Of a stretch of 22,629 nt of DNA, positions 8,691-17,412 are shown one piece after another. The notes below the pieces were generated by a model. The model made no database searches. It had not been told where the DNA came from and worked only from the letters and a program-made list of their open reading frames with translations. Within the stretch, counting starts at the first letter, position 1. Each line of letters begins with the position of its first letter. A program made the translations under genes and the position numbers. Location: positions 1 through 22,629 of the forward strand of contig JBAXYB010000046.1 of NCBI GenBank assembly GCA_037127585.1. The letters run 5' to 3'. The stretch is from CAINDI01 sp037127585 (GTDB lineage Bacteria; Verrucomicrobiota; Verrucomicrobiia; Palsa-1439).

Positions 8691-9641
8691 TCAATGCGTG
8701 ACCGGCAGGTCGCGAAATTCGTCCATGCATCGAATCGACTCCAAGTCACCGTCATTTTGCGCCGTGTTCCAATAAGCGCCGGTCGGATCATTTTTCAGGC
8801 AGGTGGCCAGTTCTTTCAATGCCAAGTCGGTGTTATCGAGTAAGGCGTAAGCGCAGGCGAGATTGTATCTGGCTTTCAAGTCGTTCGCGGTCAGGCTCAA
8901 GGCTGTCTGCAGATGTTCGATACTCTGGCGGAGCGTCTGACGCTGGCCTTCCAGCTTCCCGATCTCCAGCAATGCTCCACCCCACACGCCATGCACTTGG
9001 CCTTGCTTCGTAAAACCGGGCACCTGCGCCGCACTTTCGCAGCGGCGACCAACCTCCCGATACAGCGCCAACTTATCGATCCGATTGGATGTCAGTTGGG
9101 CGAGACGGATCAGGCAGAGGCTGACATGGAAGTCAGAATTGGCGTGATCGCCTTTGAAGGCCGGGATTTGACGGGCCTTTTCAAAGTGTTGCCGGGCCTG
9201 CTCGAGTAGTCGCCCTGCAGCTTTGGGGGCTGATTCCTGGCGCTCGGCTTCCGCGAGCAATAATCGCCCCCATGTTTGTTGCACAAGCCATGATTGGGGT
9301 GCGCATTGCTCTGCCGTGGCAAGTCGCACTTGTGCTTGATGCGCGTAATCTGCCGAATCGAGCCGTTGGGTGACCACCTGCGCCAGATCCACCAGGCAAA
9401 TTGCCCACACCATCTGCGCTGCGCAGAAGTTGGAGGATGTCGCCGTGATCAACCGACACTGCCCGATGGTTTCCTCATAAAGATCGATCCGCTGGGCAAT
9501 GCCGGCCGGGCTCTGCGCGCGGGTTAGCAACTTCAGCGCATTCGTTAGGTTCGTCTCGGTCTGAGCCAAGCTGAGGCTCAGGACGCTGCTGCCGAACCAA
9601 ACAGCCGCGCTCAACCAGTGGTTTCGAAGCGGGTGTATCAC
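8691..9641 (-). CDS. Secreted TPR-repeat-like protein
   Basis: A 316-residue protein starting at GTG 9641, the only possible start because an in-frame stop lies four codons upstream. The N-terminus has a signal-like hydrophobic stretch (SAAVWFGSSVLSLSLAQT), suggesting a periplasmic location. The body is helical and Ala/Leu/Gln-rich, with repeated helix pairs such as LLEQARQHFEKARQIPAF. The C-terminal part (about 245-316) has the pattern of a TPR end-of-group module: ARYNLACAYALLDNTDLAL, then NDGDLESIRCMDEFRDL. TPR scaffolds mediate protein-protein contacts, and no enzyme motif is visible. It diverges from the pseudopilin gene and converges on the PEP-CTERM gene. A specific role cannot be read from the sequence. 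Confidence 0.75.
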   Translation of the reverse strand: MIHPLRNHWLSAAVWFGSSVLSLSLAQTETNLTNALKLLTRAQSPAGIAQRIDLYEETIGQCRLITATSSNFCAAQMVWAICLVDLAQVVTQRLDSADYAHQAQVRLATAEQCAPQSWLVQQTWGRLLLAEAERQESAPKAAGRLLEQARQHFEKARQIPAFKGDHANSDFHVSLCLIRLAQLTSNRIDKLALYREVGRRCESAAQVPGFTKQGQVHGVWGGALLEIGKLEGQRQTLRQSIEHLQTALSLTANDLKARYNLACAYALLDNTDLALKELATCLKNDPTGAYWNTAQNDGDLESIRCMDEFRDLPVTH

Positions 9642-9660
9642 GCGCGAACGCTAATCCCGC

Positions 9661-9678
9661 CATTGGAAAATTCCAATG
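9661..9678. repeat. Short palindrome, possible operator
   Basis: CATTGGAA and TTCCAATG are perfect 8-base inverted arms separated by AA. The site lies about 20 bases upstream of the GTG start of the TPR-like gene (minus strand), where a repressor could act. A second inverted repeat, CCCTTGT (9761-9767) with ACAAGGG (9781-9787), lies further into the 261-base divergent gap (9642-9902). Nothing else was recognised there. Confidence 0.4.
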
Positions 9679-9902
9679 AGAATTCCGCTGGTTGGCTTGC
9701 CCCGGATGCCGCTCTTACTAATTCGTTCTGAATATGTGCTGTAAACAACTGCTGTATTGCCCCTTGTAAATAAACAGAGCACAAGGGTTACCAATGCTGG
9801 GCCCGACTTACTTGTAAACCGCTGCCCATAGTGGTGGATAGGTGTTGCTCACGGTGGCGCGCCGGGATTGTAAGTGGGGCGGGAACGAAGGGAAAAAGGG
9901 TT

Positions 9903-10595
9903 TTGGTCAAACGTCGTTTAAGCGGGTCGCCGGGTTTTACTTTAATTGAGATGCTCGTGGTGATTGCCATCATCGCGCTGTTGGCCGGCTTGCTGGTGCC
10001 CGCGCTCGCCTCCGCTCTCGAGAAAGGGCGCCGTGCCAAATGCGTCAGCAATCTCCACCAGATCGGCTTGTCGGTGAGCATGTATGCCGACGATAACGGT
10101 GGCCTCATGCCGCCGTTCTTCGGAGGCACGATTGTCACCAACGGGGGCGGCAACGGAATCCATTTGAAAATTCATACCTCCAGCCATTGGGCCAAGGACG
10201 TCAACATGGGCCCACTCAATAACGTCGCCGTCATGGTTTGCCCGAGTGACCGGGCACCCAAGGCGATTACGACGGTGGACTACAGCGGCAACAACCTCAC
10301 GGTCTACACCAGCTACGCTTTCAACTACGAACTCTGGCTGACCGGCACCCCGATCCAAAGTGTGCCGCAATCCACGACGCTGCTCGCAATGGACGGTGAT
10401 GACACCCTCAACCTCCAGACTGGGGTCTGGTATGGCAACATCAATCCCACGAAGAAAAAACAAGACGTGGACAAGTTCAACGCCAGCATTGTCACCCGCC
10501 GGCATACGAGCCGATTCAACGCCGTGTTTATTGACGGGCACGTCGAGTGGCAGAAGCAACTCGCCTACGATTCCCTCCTGCCCACCTGGCAGTGA
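9903..10595 (+). CDS. Type II pseudopilin-like protein with H-X9-DG motif
   Basis: The sequence GFTLIEMLVVIAIIALLAGLLVPAL is a prepilin N-methylation segment (Phe after the cleavage Gly, Glu at +5), followed by a region like DUF1559/SBP_bac_10 proteins: RRAKCVSNLHQIGLSVSMYA, then the C-terminal motif H-TSRFNAVFI-DG, an exact H-X9-DG. Such proteins are numerous in Verrucomicrobiota and Planctomycetota; their leader is cut by a prepilin peptidase. The frame can start at GTG 9831, but that gives an unusually long leader. TTG 9903 gives an 11-residue basic leader (MVKRRLSGSPG) and follows a purine-rich stretch, so I prefer it; the choice is uncertain. No secretion or peptidase genes are nearby. 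It ends 6 bases before the convergent permease gene. Confidence 0.85.
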   Translation: MVKRRLSGSPGFTLIEMLVVIAIIALLAGLLVPALASALEKGRRAKCVSNLHQIGLSVSMYADDNGGLMPPFFGGTIVTNGGGNGIHLKIHTSSHWAKDVNMGPLNNVAVMVCPSDRAPKAITTVDYSGNNLTVYTSYAFNYELWLTGTPIQSVPQSTTLLAMDGDDTLNLQTGVWYGNINPTKKKQDVDKFNASIVTRRHTSRFNAVFIDGHVEWQKQLAYDSLLPTWQ

Positions 10596-10601
10596 CCGGC
10601 T

Positions 10602-11333
10602 TCACCACAGCAGTCGAATCGCCGCCACCAACGTCAAGCCGAGCGCGAGTATTTCAAACCACGTTTGATTGATCCGCTGCACAAACACGCGGCCCAACAA
10701 CGCCCCGGCAACGACCGCCGGCGCCATCCATAAATTAAACTGCAACGACGCCGGCGTGATCAGCCCGAGGTGATAGCTGAACGGCACCTTGAACAGATTG
10801 ATGATCAAAAAATACCACGCCCCCGTCCCGAGAAATTCCATCTTCGGCAATCCCAGCGCCAGCCAATACAGCACCATGATCGGCCCGGCCGCATTCGCCA
10901 TCATCGTCGTGAATCCGGCCAGCACGCCAGTCGCCGCCGCCACCCACCACGCATGCGGCACCGGCGTCTTCCGCCACTTCCGCCAACAGTGCAACCCGGT
11001 CATCCCCAGCAAAATTACGCCAATCACATGCCGGACTTGCGCGCCGTCAATCCGCCCCATCGCCCAGTACCCAGCCCCGATCCCCACCGCCACCCACGGA
11101 AACAACCGCCCCATGTGTGACCACACCGCATGCCGCCGGTACGCCACCACCGCGACCACATCCGCGCAAATCAACATCGGCAAGATGATGCCGGTGGATT
11201 CTTTCGCCGGCAGAATGTTCGCATAAATCGCCACCGTCAAAATCCCCAGCCCGGCAATTCCCGTCTTCGCCACGCCGGCCAGAAACGCGCCGAGGATCAC
11301 CAACGCCCATTGCCACGGTTGCAGATCGAACAT
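10602..11333 (-). CDS. Sulfite exporter TauE/SafE family permease
   Basis: A 243-residue integral membrane protein starting at ATG 11333. It is almost entirely hydrophobic helices, with the TauE/SafE first-helix signature near residues 14-33 (GAFLAGVAKTGIAGLGILTV) and a similar second-half segment starting AATGVLAGFTTMMANAAGPI. This internal duplication and the length match the TauE/SafE (DUF81) family, whose characterised members move sulfite, sulfoacetate or related organic anions across the inner membrane. The substrate here cannot be read, and no sulfur-metabolism gene is adjacent. It is convergent with the pseudopilin gene and divergent from the next gene, so it is probably a single-gene transcript. 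Confidence 0.88.
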   Translation of the reverse strand: MFDLQPWQWALVILGAFLAGVAKTGIAGLGILTVAIYANILPAKESTGIILPMLICADVVAVVAYRRHAVWSHMGRLFPWVAVGIGAGYWAMGRIDGAQVRHVIGVILLGMTGLHCWRKWRKTPVPHAWWVAAATGVLAGFTTMMANAAGPIMVLYWLALGLPKMEFLGTGAWYFLIINLFKVPFSYHLGLITPASLQFNLWMAPAVVAGALLGRVFVQRINQTWFEILALGLTLVAAIRLLW

Positions 11334-11412
11334 GGCCGCGCAGCCTAGACGCGGATGAAACCGGGCGCAAGTACACTTGCGTTCCCGGGCGTGGCTATGT
11401 CACACTCCGTGC

Positions 11413-12729
11413 GTGCGAGCGTTTGTGTGTTTGCTTTTAGGAATCGTGCCGGTGACCCACGCCGGTGACACGCTCAAATTTCGCAACGGCGACCGGCTCC
11501 AAGGCGCGCTCCTCTCCGCCACCGCAACCGGCTTGCGCTGGCAGGCGGACGGCGCGCCGGCACCAATTCTTTTTGAAGCCACCAATCTCGCCGAACTGCA
11601 GCTCGCGCCGCGCCCGCCCACCAACGCCCGGCAATTACACGGTTGGCTGGTCGAACTGACCAATGGCGATCAACTGACCGGCGACATCGTCGCGCTCGAT
11701 GACCAGACGTTGACGCTCACCACGTGGTACGCCGGCCAGTTGCGGCTCCAACGGACAATGATCAAACGCCTGGAATGCCGGGCGTTGGCGCCGGTAGTTA
11801 TTTACAGCGGCCCGACCGGCCCGAGCGATTGGAAATCGTCCTCCGCCGGTTGGACATACAAACAAGGCAAGCTCTACAGCCGTCGCGGCCAGTCCGGCGT
11901 GATCAGCAAGGAAGTTGGCCTGCCGGCCGTGGCGAACATTGAGTTCGACATCGCCTGGCGCGGCCAGCCGTACTGGGCGGTGGGCTTCTACAACGCCGCC
12001 GGCCTGAACGGCTACCAGCTTTCCTGCAACGGCAACTACCTCTATTTGAATCGCAACAATCAGCGCAATCTCGAGGGCAATGTCCAGATCGCCGAGCGCG
12101 GCCAACGCACCAAAGCGCACGTCACCTTGCGCGTGAACAAACCCAAGAAAACCATCGCGGTCTACTTCGATAACGTCCTAGTCAAACAATGGACCGACAC
12201 CACGGAGTTTGACGGCAAAGGAACCGCCTTGTCTTTTCAGTCCCAAGGCCAGGCCGATCTCCGGCTGGCCAACATCGTCGTCTCCGAATGGGACGGCAAA
12301 CTCGACAGCGATCCCGCTCCGACTCGCGCTCCGTCCGAAGATCTCGTCCGCTTAAGCAACGGTGACAAAGTGAGCGGCGCCTTGCGCTCTATGACCGGCA
12401 GGGAAGCCGGGTTGACCAACAGTTTCGCCGCCGTGAAAATTCCGCTCACCAAGATCGCCGCCATCGATTTCGCCGGGAGCACCGCCGCCACCGCGCGCCG
12501 GCAAGCGACCGATGTCCGCGCCTATTTCCCCGATGGCACCCAATTCACTCTCGCCCTCGAACAGCTCGACGAAAAAGCATTCGCCGGTACGACGGAGAAC
12601 TGTGGTCGCGTCAACTTGCCAATCGACACGTTTACCCGACTGCGATTTAATGTGTCCGACAAATCCGCCGCCAGCCCCGAAGAAGATGACTGGGGCGCGC
12701 CGCTAACAACCCCCAGAAAACACCAATGA
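11413..12729 (+). CDS. Secreted protein with NGD beta repeats flanking a lectin-like domain
   Basis: The open frame begins at TTG 11377, but GTG 11413 gives a compact signal peptide (MRAFVCLLLGIVPVTHA, then GDTL), so I place the start there (438 residues). Four related beta modules can be seen: FRNGDRLQGALL and LTNGDQLTGDIV near the N-terminus, LSNGDKVSGALR near residue 320, and a diverged FPDGTQFTLALE near 380. Between them (about 145-300) is a jelly-roll-like domain resembling LamG or DUF1080 folds, with GWTYKQGKLYSR, FDIAWRGQPYWAVGFY and KKTIAVYFDNVLVKQW. No catalytic motif is evident; carbohydrate or surface binding is a guess from fold. The last four bases (ATGA) overlap the start of the next gene, indicating translational coupling. 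Confidence 0.75.
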   Translation: MRAFVCLLLGIVPVTHAGDTLKFRNGDRLQGALLSATATGLRWQADGAPAPILFEATNLAELQLAPRPPTNARQLHGWLVELTNGDQLTGDIVALDDQTLTLTTWYAGQLRLQRTMIKRLECRALAPVVIYSGPTGPSDWKSSSAGWTYKQGKLYSRRGQSGVISKEVGLPAVANIEFDIAWRGQPYWAVGFYNAAGLNGYQLSCNGNYLYLNRNNQRNLEGNVQIAERGQRTKAHVTLRVNKPKKTIAVYFDNVLVKQWTDTTEFDGKGTALSFQSQGQADLRLANIVVSEWDGKLDSDPAPTRAPSEDLVRLSNGDKVSGALRSMTGREAGLTNSFAAVKIPLTKIAAIDFAGSTAATARRQATDVRAYFPDGTQFTLALEQLDEKAFAGTTENCGRVNLPIDTFTRLRFNVSDKSAASPEEDDWGAPLTTPRKHQ

Positions 12730-13565
12730 AAAAAAACCTCATCCTCGTTCTCGCCCTCGCCGCCGGCAGCCTCGCGCTGGCCGACGTCACCACGATGGAA
12801 CAAGCCCTCGCCGGGAAAGATTTCCCGCTCACGCTCAAGTACAAAGACCTCGATGCGAATTGGCGGCGCCTCTCCACGAGCGCGACTGTTGATCCCGCGA
12901 ACATTTATCGGGCGTTGGCCGGTGGCGCGAATGCCGGGCTCTATTACACCAAAGGCCAGACTGTGAACTTGGGCGGCGAGACCTACCTCGTCGCCTACAA
13001 ATCCCAAATGAAAGCGATGGACATGATGGCCATGCAAGCCGCCATGCGTGGCGGTCAACCGCCCGAACCCGAGAAGCCCACCGCCACCACCGTGCTCGCG
13101 CTCGCGTTGTTGAACCTTCGCAGCGCCGGCAGCCTGACCGACATCCGCCCCTTCGATCTCGAATCCGAACTCGGTGGCGGCGATGCCGGCGGCGATGACG
13201 ACAAAGCCGGTGAGGCATCCCTCAAGAATCTCCGACAGATCGGTGTCGCGTTGATGGCCTACGTCGGCGAACGTCGCGTCCTACCGGCGCTGGCGGATGC
13301 GAAATCGGCTAAAGAGGAACTCGTTCTCTACGTCCGCAACAAAGATGTGTTCAATCAACCCGGCAACCAGAAGCCCTACCTCCCGAACGCTTCGCTCTCC
13401 GGCAAGAAAGTCACCGACTTCGACAAGTCAGACAAAGTGATCGCGTTCTACGAAACCGCGCCGAGTGGCGACGGCACGCGCGGCTGTCTCTTCCTCGACG
13501 GCCACGCCGAACGGGTCACGGAACAGCAATGGAAAAAGCTGAAGGAAATCTCGCAACTTCCGTGA
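12726..13565 (+). CDS. Exported protein with pseudopilin-like C-terminal half (H-X9-DG variant)
   Basis: A 279-residue protein starting at ATG 12726, four bases inside the preceding gene, with no Shine-Dalgarno site of its own. It has a clean Sec signal peptide (MKKNLILVLALAAGSLALA) instead of a prepilin leader. The first half carries KGQTVNLGGETYLVAYK and a Met-rich helix (MKAMDMMAMQAAM). The second half carries NLRQIGVALMAY and ends near CLFLDGHAERV, matching the core and DGH tail of H-X9-DG pseudopilins such as the one at 9903-10595, though the histidine ten residues before the DG is replaced by Gly. It may be a soluble relative of that family working with the coupled upstream protein. The function is unknown. 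Confidence 0.75.
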   Translation: MKKNLILVLALAAGSLALADVTTMEQALAGKDFPLTLKYKDLDANWRRLSTSATVDPANIYRALAGGANAGLYYTKGQTVNLGGETYLVAYKSQMKAMDMMAMQAAMRGGQPPEPEKPTATTVLALALLNLRSAGSLTDIRPFDLESELGGGDAGGDDDKAGEASLKNLRQIGVALMAYVGERRVLPALADAKSAKEELVLYVRNKDVFNQPGNQKPYLPNASLSGKKVTDFDKSDKVIAFYETAPSGDGTRGCLFLDGHAERVTEQQWKKLKEISQLP

Positions 13566-13655
13566 GGGAGGATTGAGTAGGGTTCGCAATCGCGTCCCCG
13601 GCTTGTGAATAGACTGAATAAATCGTCCGGCCCGCCGTCTATGGGCTGATTGACG

Positions 13656-16412
13656 ATGCGATTTCTATCTGTTACAAACCCGGCTACCGAGTTTCTGGGA
13701 CGCAGCAGCGTCTTGGACCTTGAGAAATCCGTGGCAAGCCCTCAATCAATCGACACCCCAGTCCGCGCCGCCAGCTTCCAGCCTGAGTTACCGGCGAATC
13801 TGGCCAATGTTTCGCCGGCAGAACGAGTTCTGACTGATGGCAAATTCTTCCGCGTGGGCGCGAAGAAGTTTTTCCCAAAAGGCGTCACCTACGGGCCGTT
13901 CAAACCCGATGCCGCCGGTTGTACTTTCCCGACGCCGGAGCGCGTCGAAAAAGATTTCGAACTGATCCGCCAGCTCAACGCCAATGTCGTCCGCACTTAC
14001 CACGTCCCGCCCCGCTGGTTTCTTGATTTGGCGCATCAGTTCGACCTGAAAGTGCTCGTTGATTACTACTGGCCGAAGCACACCTGTTTCCTCGACGACA
14101 ACGAGTCCAAGGAATTCGCCCGCAACGCCACCCGGCAGGCCGCCGAGGCGCTCAAGGGCCATCCGGCCGTCTTCGCGATCACGTTGGCCAACGAGATTCC
14201 GCCCGACATCGCCCGCTGGTACGGCGCGAAGAAGATCGAAGCCTTCCTCGACGAACTCGCCGGCATCGTCAAGAGCATCGATCCGCAGCGGCTCGTCACC
14301 TTCGTCAATTATCCGCCCACGGAATTCCTCCAACCGCAGAGTCTCGATTTCATCAGCTTCAACGTTTACCTCCACGACCCACGGCCATTTTCCAATTACC
14401 TCGACCGGCTCCAAAGTCTGGCCGGCGACCGGCCGCTCGTGCTGGCGGAGTTCGGCATGGATTCGCAACGCGAAGGCGAGTCCGCCAAAGCGCAGTTCCT
14501 CAGCGGCCACATCGAAGTCGCGTTTCGTGCGGGACTGGCCGGCGTGTTTATTTTTGCGTTCACGGACGACTGGCATACCGGCGGGTCGCAGATTGAGAAC
14601 TGGTTCTTCGGGCTGACCGACAAAGACCGGAAGCCGCGCGGTGCGTTCCACGCGGTGAGCGAACAGTACAAACGCGCGCCGTATTTCCCGATCCCGGATT
14701 ATCCGAAGGTCAGCGTAGTCGTGGCCAGCTACAACGGCGGACGCACGTTGCCGGCCTGCTTGAATTCGCTCCGGCATCTGAATTACCCGAATTACGAAGT
14801 CATCCTTGTCGACGACGGCTCGACGGATGACACGGCGAAAATTGCGGCGCAGTTCCCGGAGGTGAAGACGATTCACCAGCCGAACATGGGACTTTCCAAT
14901 GCGCGCAATACCGGGATTCAGGCGGCGACCGGTGAGATTGTGGCGTTTACGGACAGCGATTGCCGGGCGGACGAAGATTGGCTCTACTATTTGATTGGCG
15001 ATTTGTTGAAGACCGACGCGGCGTCGATCGGCGGTCACAATTTCCCGCCACCCGAAGACAACTGGGTGGCCGGTGCCGTCGCCAGCGCGCCGGGCGGACC
15101 GGCGCACGTGATGTTGGACGACCGGAATGCCGAACACATTCCCGGTTGCAACATGGCATTCTGGAAATGGGCGCTCGACGAGATCGAGGGCTTCGACCCG
15201 ATTTACCGGGCGGCGGGTGATGACGTGGACGTGTGTTGGCGGTTGCTCCAGCGCGGGCGCAAGATCGCGTTCTCCCATGCCGGCTTCGTCTGGCATTACC
15301 GGCGGAATACGTTTGGCGCCTATCTGAAACAGCAGCGCGGCTACGGCGTGGCGGAAGCGTTGTTGCGGCACAAGCATCCCGAATATTTCAATAACCTCGG
15401 CGGCATGCGATGGCGTGGGCGGATTTACAATCCCACCCGGCGCTCGGGGATTTTTGGCCGGTTTGTGATCTATCACGGCATCTTTGGCAGCGGGCTGTTT
15501 CAGACATTGTACACACCGGAGCCGGCGGGTTTGATGACCTTGCTGACCAGTCTCGAATGGCACGTGGCGATCACGCTCGGCGGCGCGTTGTTGGCCTTGT
15601 TGTTTCCGCCGTTGTGGACGTGGCCGGTGCTGACTTTTGCCGCGAGCTTGCTGGTGGGCGCATTGGCGGCGGCGCGCGTGGATTTGCCGGTGTGGCAGCG
15701 CAAGATTTGGTCGCGGCCGTTGGTGGGATTGATGTATTTGCTCCAGCCGATCGTCCGCGGTTGGCCCCGGTATGCCCACCGGCTGAAACGCGGTGAGACT
15801 CCGACGAGCGCCCGCTCGAAAGTTCGCGAAATGTCGCAGGTGTATGACGGCGTCGGCAGTGTGCACACGCTCAATTATTGGAATGAAGCCGGCCTCGAAC
15901 GCTTTGAGTTTTTGGCGAAGCTGATCGAACAGCTCGATGAGAATCAGTGGCAGGCGAGCACGGACAGCGGTTGGGACGAGTATGACGTGACGATTTTCGG
16001 CGACCGGTTTACCAAGGTGGTCGTGAATACCGTGGCCGAGAATCACGGCGGCAACAAACGGTTGCTGCGCGCCCGGCTCAGTGCTCGGTGGACGCTGCTC
16101 GGTAAAGTCTTTTTCTGGGCGGTCGTGGCGTTTGTGGCGTTATTTGTGTTCGTCATGCAGCACACAGTGCCCGGTGCGGTCGAGATTCTCAGCGGCAACA
16201 CCAGCCGGCAAGCGGTCATTATCACCTCATCCACCAACCCGGCGGCGTTGTGGGCGTTGTCGGCGTGGTCATTGGTGATTATCACGATTGGCTACCTGCA
16301 TTTGCGGGCGCGCCGCACGATCCGGCTGGGCATCGCGCTGCTCGATCTGACGGCGCAAGATCTGAAGTTGACGAAGTTGGACGCGCCGAAGAAATTCGTT
16401 AAGCCCGACTAA
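13656..16412 (+). CDS. Glycoside hydrolase TIM barrel fused to family 2 glycosyltransferase with membrane tail
   Basis: A 918-residue protein from ATG 13656 (TTG 13650 is two codons earlier). Residues about 60-345 resemble a clan A glycoside hydrolase (GH2-like TIM barrel): KGVTYGPF, acid/base motif ANEIPPD (Glu about 180) and nucleophile motif LAEFGMDS (Glu about 265). Residues about 350-600 are a GT2 domain: VSVVVASYNGG, VDDGSTDDT, TDSDCRADEDW (DxD-like), GCNMAFWKWAL and AGDDVDVCWRLLQRG. Hydrophobic segments follow at about 635-672, 812-836 and 862-884. No signal peptide or membrane segment precedes either catalytic domain, so both appear cytoplasmic. A role in building or trimming a cell-surface or exported glycan is inferred. 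The 3' end overlaps the convergent glycosyltransferase gene by 14 bases. Confidence 0.88.
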   Translation: MRFLSVTNPATEFLGRSSVLDLEKSVASPQSIDTPVRAASFQPELPANLANVSPAERVLTDGKFFRVGAKKFFPKGVTYGPFKPDAAGCTFPTPERVEKDFELIRQLNANVVRTYHVPPRWFLDLAHQFDLKVLVDYYWPKHTCFLDDNESKEFARNATRQAAEALKGHPAVFAITLANEIPPDIARWYGAKKIEAFLDELAGIVKSIDPQRLVTFVNYPPTEFLQPQSLDFISFNVYLHDPRPFSNYLDRLQSLAGDRPLVLAEFGMDSQREGESAKAQFLSGHIEVAFRAGLAGVFIFAFTDDWHTGGSQIENWFFGLTDKDRKPRGAFHAVSEQYKRAPYFPIPDYPKVSVVVASYNGGRTLPACLNSLRHLNYPNYEVILVDDGSTDDTAKIAAQFPEVKTIHQPNMGLSNARNTGIQAATGEIVAFTDSDCRADEDWLYYLIGDLLKTDAASIGGHNFPPPEDNWVAGAVASAPGGPAHVMLDDRNAEHIPGCNMAFWKWALDEIEGFDPIYRAAGDDVDVCWRLLQRGRKIAFSHAGFVWHYRRNTFGAYLKQQRGYGVAEALLRHKHPEYFNNLGGMRWRGRIYNPTRRSGIFGRFVIYHGIFGSGLFQTLYTPEPAGLMTLLTSLEWHVAITLGGALLALLFPPLWTWPVLTFAASLLVGALAAARVDLPVWQRKIWSRPLVGLMYLLQPIVRGWPRYAHRLKRGETPTSARSKVREMSQVYDGVGSVHTLNYWNEAGLERFEFLAKLIEQLDENQWQASTDSGWDEYDVTIFGDRFTKVVVNTVAENHGGNKRLLRARLSARWTLLGKVFFWAVVAFVALFVFVMQHTVPGAVEILSGNTSRQAVIITSSTNPAALWALSAWSLVIITIGYLHLRARRTIRLGIALLDLTAQDLKLTKLDAPKKFVKPD

Positions 16413-17412
16413 TCTGCTCGTAGAGATTTAGGTAACGCTTCGCCACCACGCTCATGTCGAACCGGCTGGCGACCCGGGCGCGAATCGTTCGGCGATCCAA
16501 TTGCAGCGCCGCCAATGTCAGCTTACCCAGTTCCGCTTCGTTATGCGTGAGATAGCCGGTCACCCCCGGCTCGACGACTTCCGGTAACGCGCCATTGGCC
16601 AACGCGACCACCGGCGTGCCGCACGCCATCGCTTCGATGCTGACCAGCCCGAAGCCTTCCGCCCCGCGAAATGGGAGCAACGCCACGGCCGCGCCGCCCA
16701 AGAGTTCGTTTTTTTGCGTGTGGTTGACTACGCCGATGTACCGGATCTGCTCGCCGAGATGCGGTTGGATGGATTTCTCAAACAACTCGTTGTCGACAAT
16801 CGGGCCGGCCAGCGTCAGCGGCAAGTTGAGTTGCTGGGCGACTTGAACTGCCAGGTCGGGACCCTTCCCCGATTCAATTCGGCCGAGAAATGCCAACCCC
16901 GTCCCGCGCGCGTGAAACGTAAACGACTCCACATCGATCCCGTTATGAATCACAGACACGCGCTGGGCGCCGGCATCGCGAATCCGCTGCGCTTGATATT
17001 CACTGACCGCATTAATCCAGAGGTTGGGATGTTTTTTCACAAACCACTGAAAGTCACCCCAGACCGGCGTGTGTTGGGTGTGCAGCACGCGACCCGGGAA
17101 CGAAAACACACCGGGACTCAAATGCGAATGGACAATGTCAAACTCCGCTACGCGTTCGAGTGCGAGCATGAGTTGGTGTTCCTGATAATACGCCGCCTCC
17201 CACGCCGTCCCTTCCTTCATCAGCGCGACGAGATTGCGTTCCACCACCGGCACCAGTTCCGCCGGCGTTACCGAATCACCGGCGGCCAGCAGCGTATTCC
17301 GGCAACCCAACTTCTCCAGCGCCCCGATCAAGCCGGCCAGCCACGTCTCGCGTCCGCCGGCTGCATCTCGCGAAACCGGAAACCAGAGTGGACCGAGGTG
17401 CAGAATCTTCAT
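16399..17412 (-). CDS. Glycosyltransferase family 4
   Basis: A 337-residue GT-B glycosyltransferase starting at ATG 17412. The N-terminal half begins MKILHLGPLWFPV and has AAGGRETWLAGL, the usual Gly-rich donor/acceptor loop. The C-terminal half has FLGRIESGKGPDLAV and the GT4 motif EGFGLVSIEAMACGTPVVA, containing E-X7-E. GT4 enzymes transfer a sugar from a nucleotide donor with retention of configuration, often in polysaccharide or glycolipid assembly; donor and acceptor cannot be read here. Its start overlaps the stop of the upstream gene by four bases (ATGA), so the two are co-translated. Its stop overlaps the convergent GH-GT2 gene. Confidence 0.92.
   Translation of the reverse strand: MKILHLGPLWFPVSRDAAGGRETWLAGLIGALEKLGCRNTLLAAGDSVTPAELVPVVERNLVALMKEGTAWEAAYYQEHQLMLALERVAEFDIVHSHLSPGVFSFPGRVLHTQHTPVWGDFQWFVKKHPNLWINAVSEYQAQRIRDAGAQRVSVIHNGIDVESFTFHARGTGLAFLGRIESGKGPDLAVQVAQQLNLPLTLAGPIVDNELFEKSIQPHLGEQIRYIGVVNHTQKNELLGGAAVALLPFRGAEGFGLVSIEAMACGTPVVALANGALPEVVEPGVTGYLTHNEAELGKLTLAALQLDRRTIRARVASRFDMSVVAKRYLNLYEQISRA

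Noticed and set aside
13788..16046. Minus-strand open frame of 752 codons opposite the GH-GT2 gene
   Set aside because: The sense strand encodes clear GH and GT2 motifs; the antisense product is Arg/His-rich without recognisable features.
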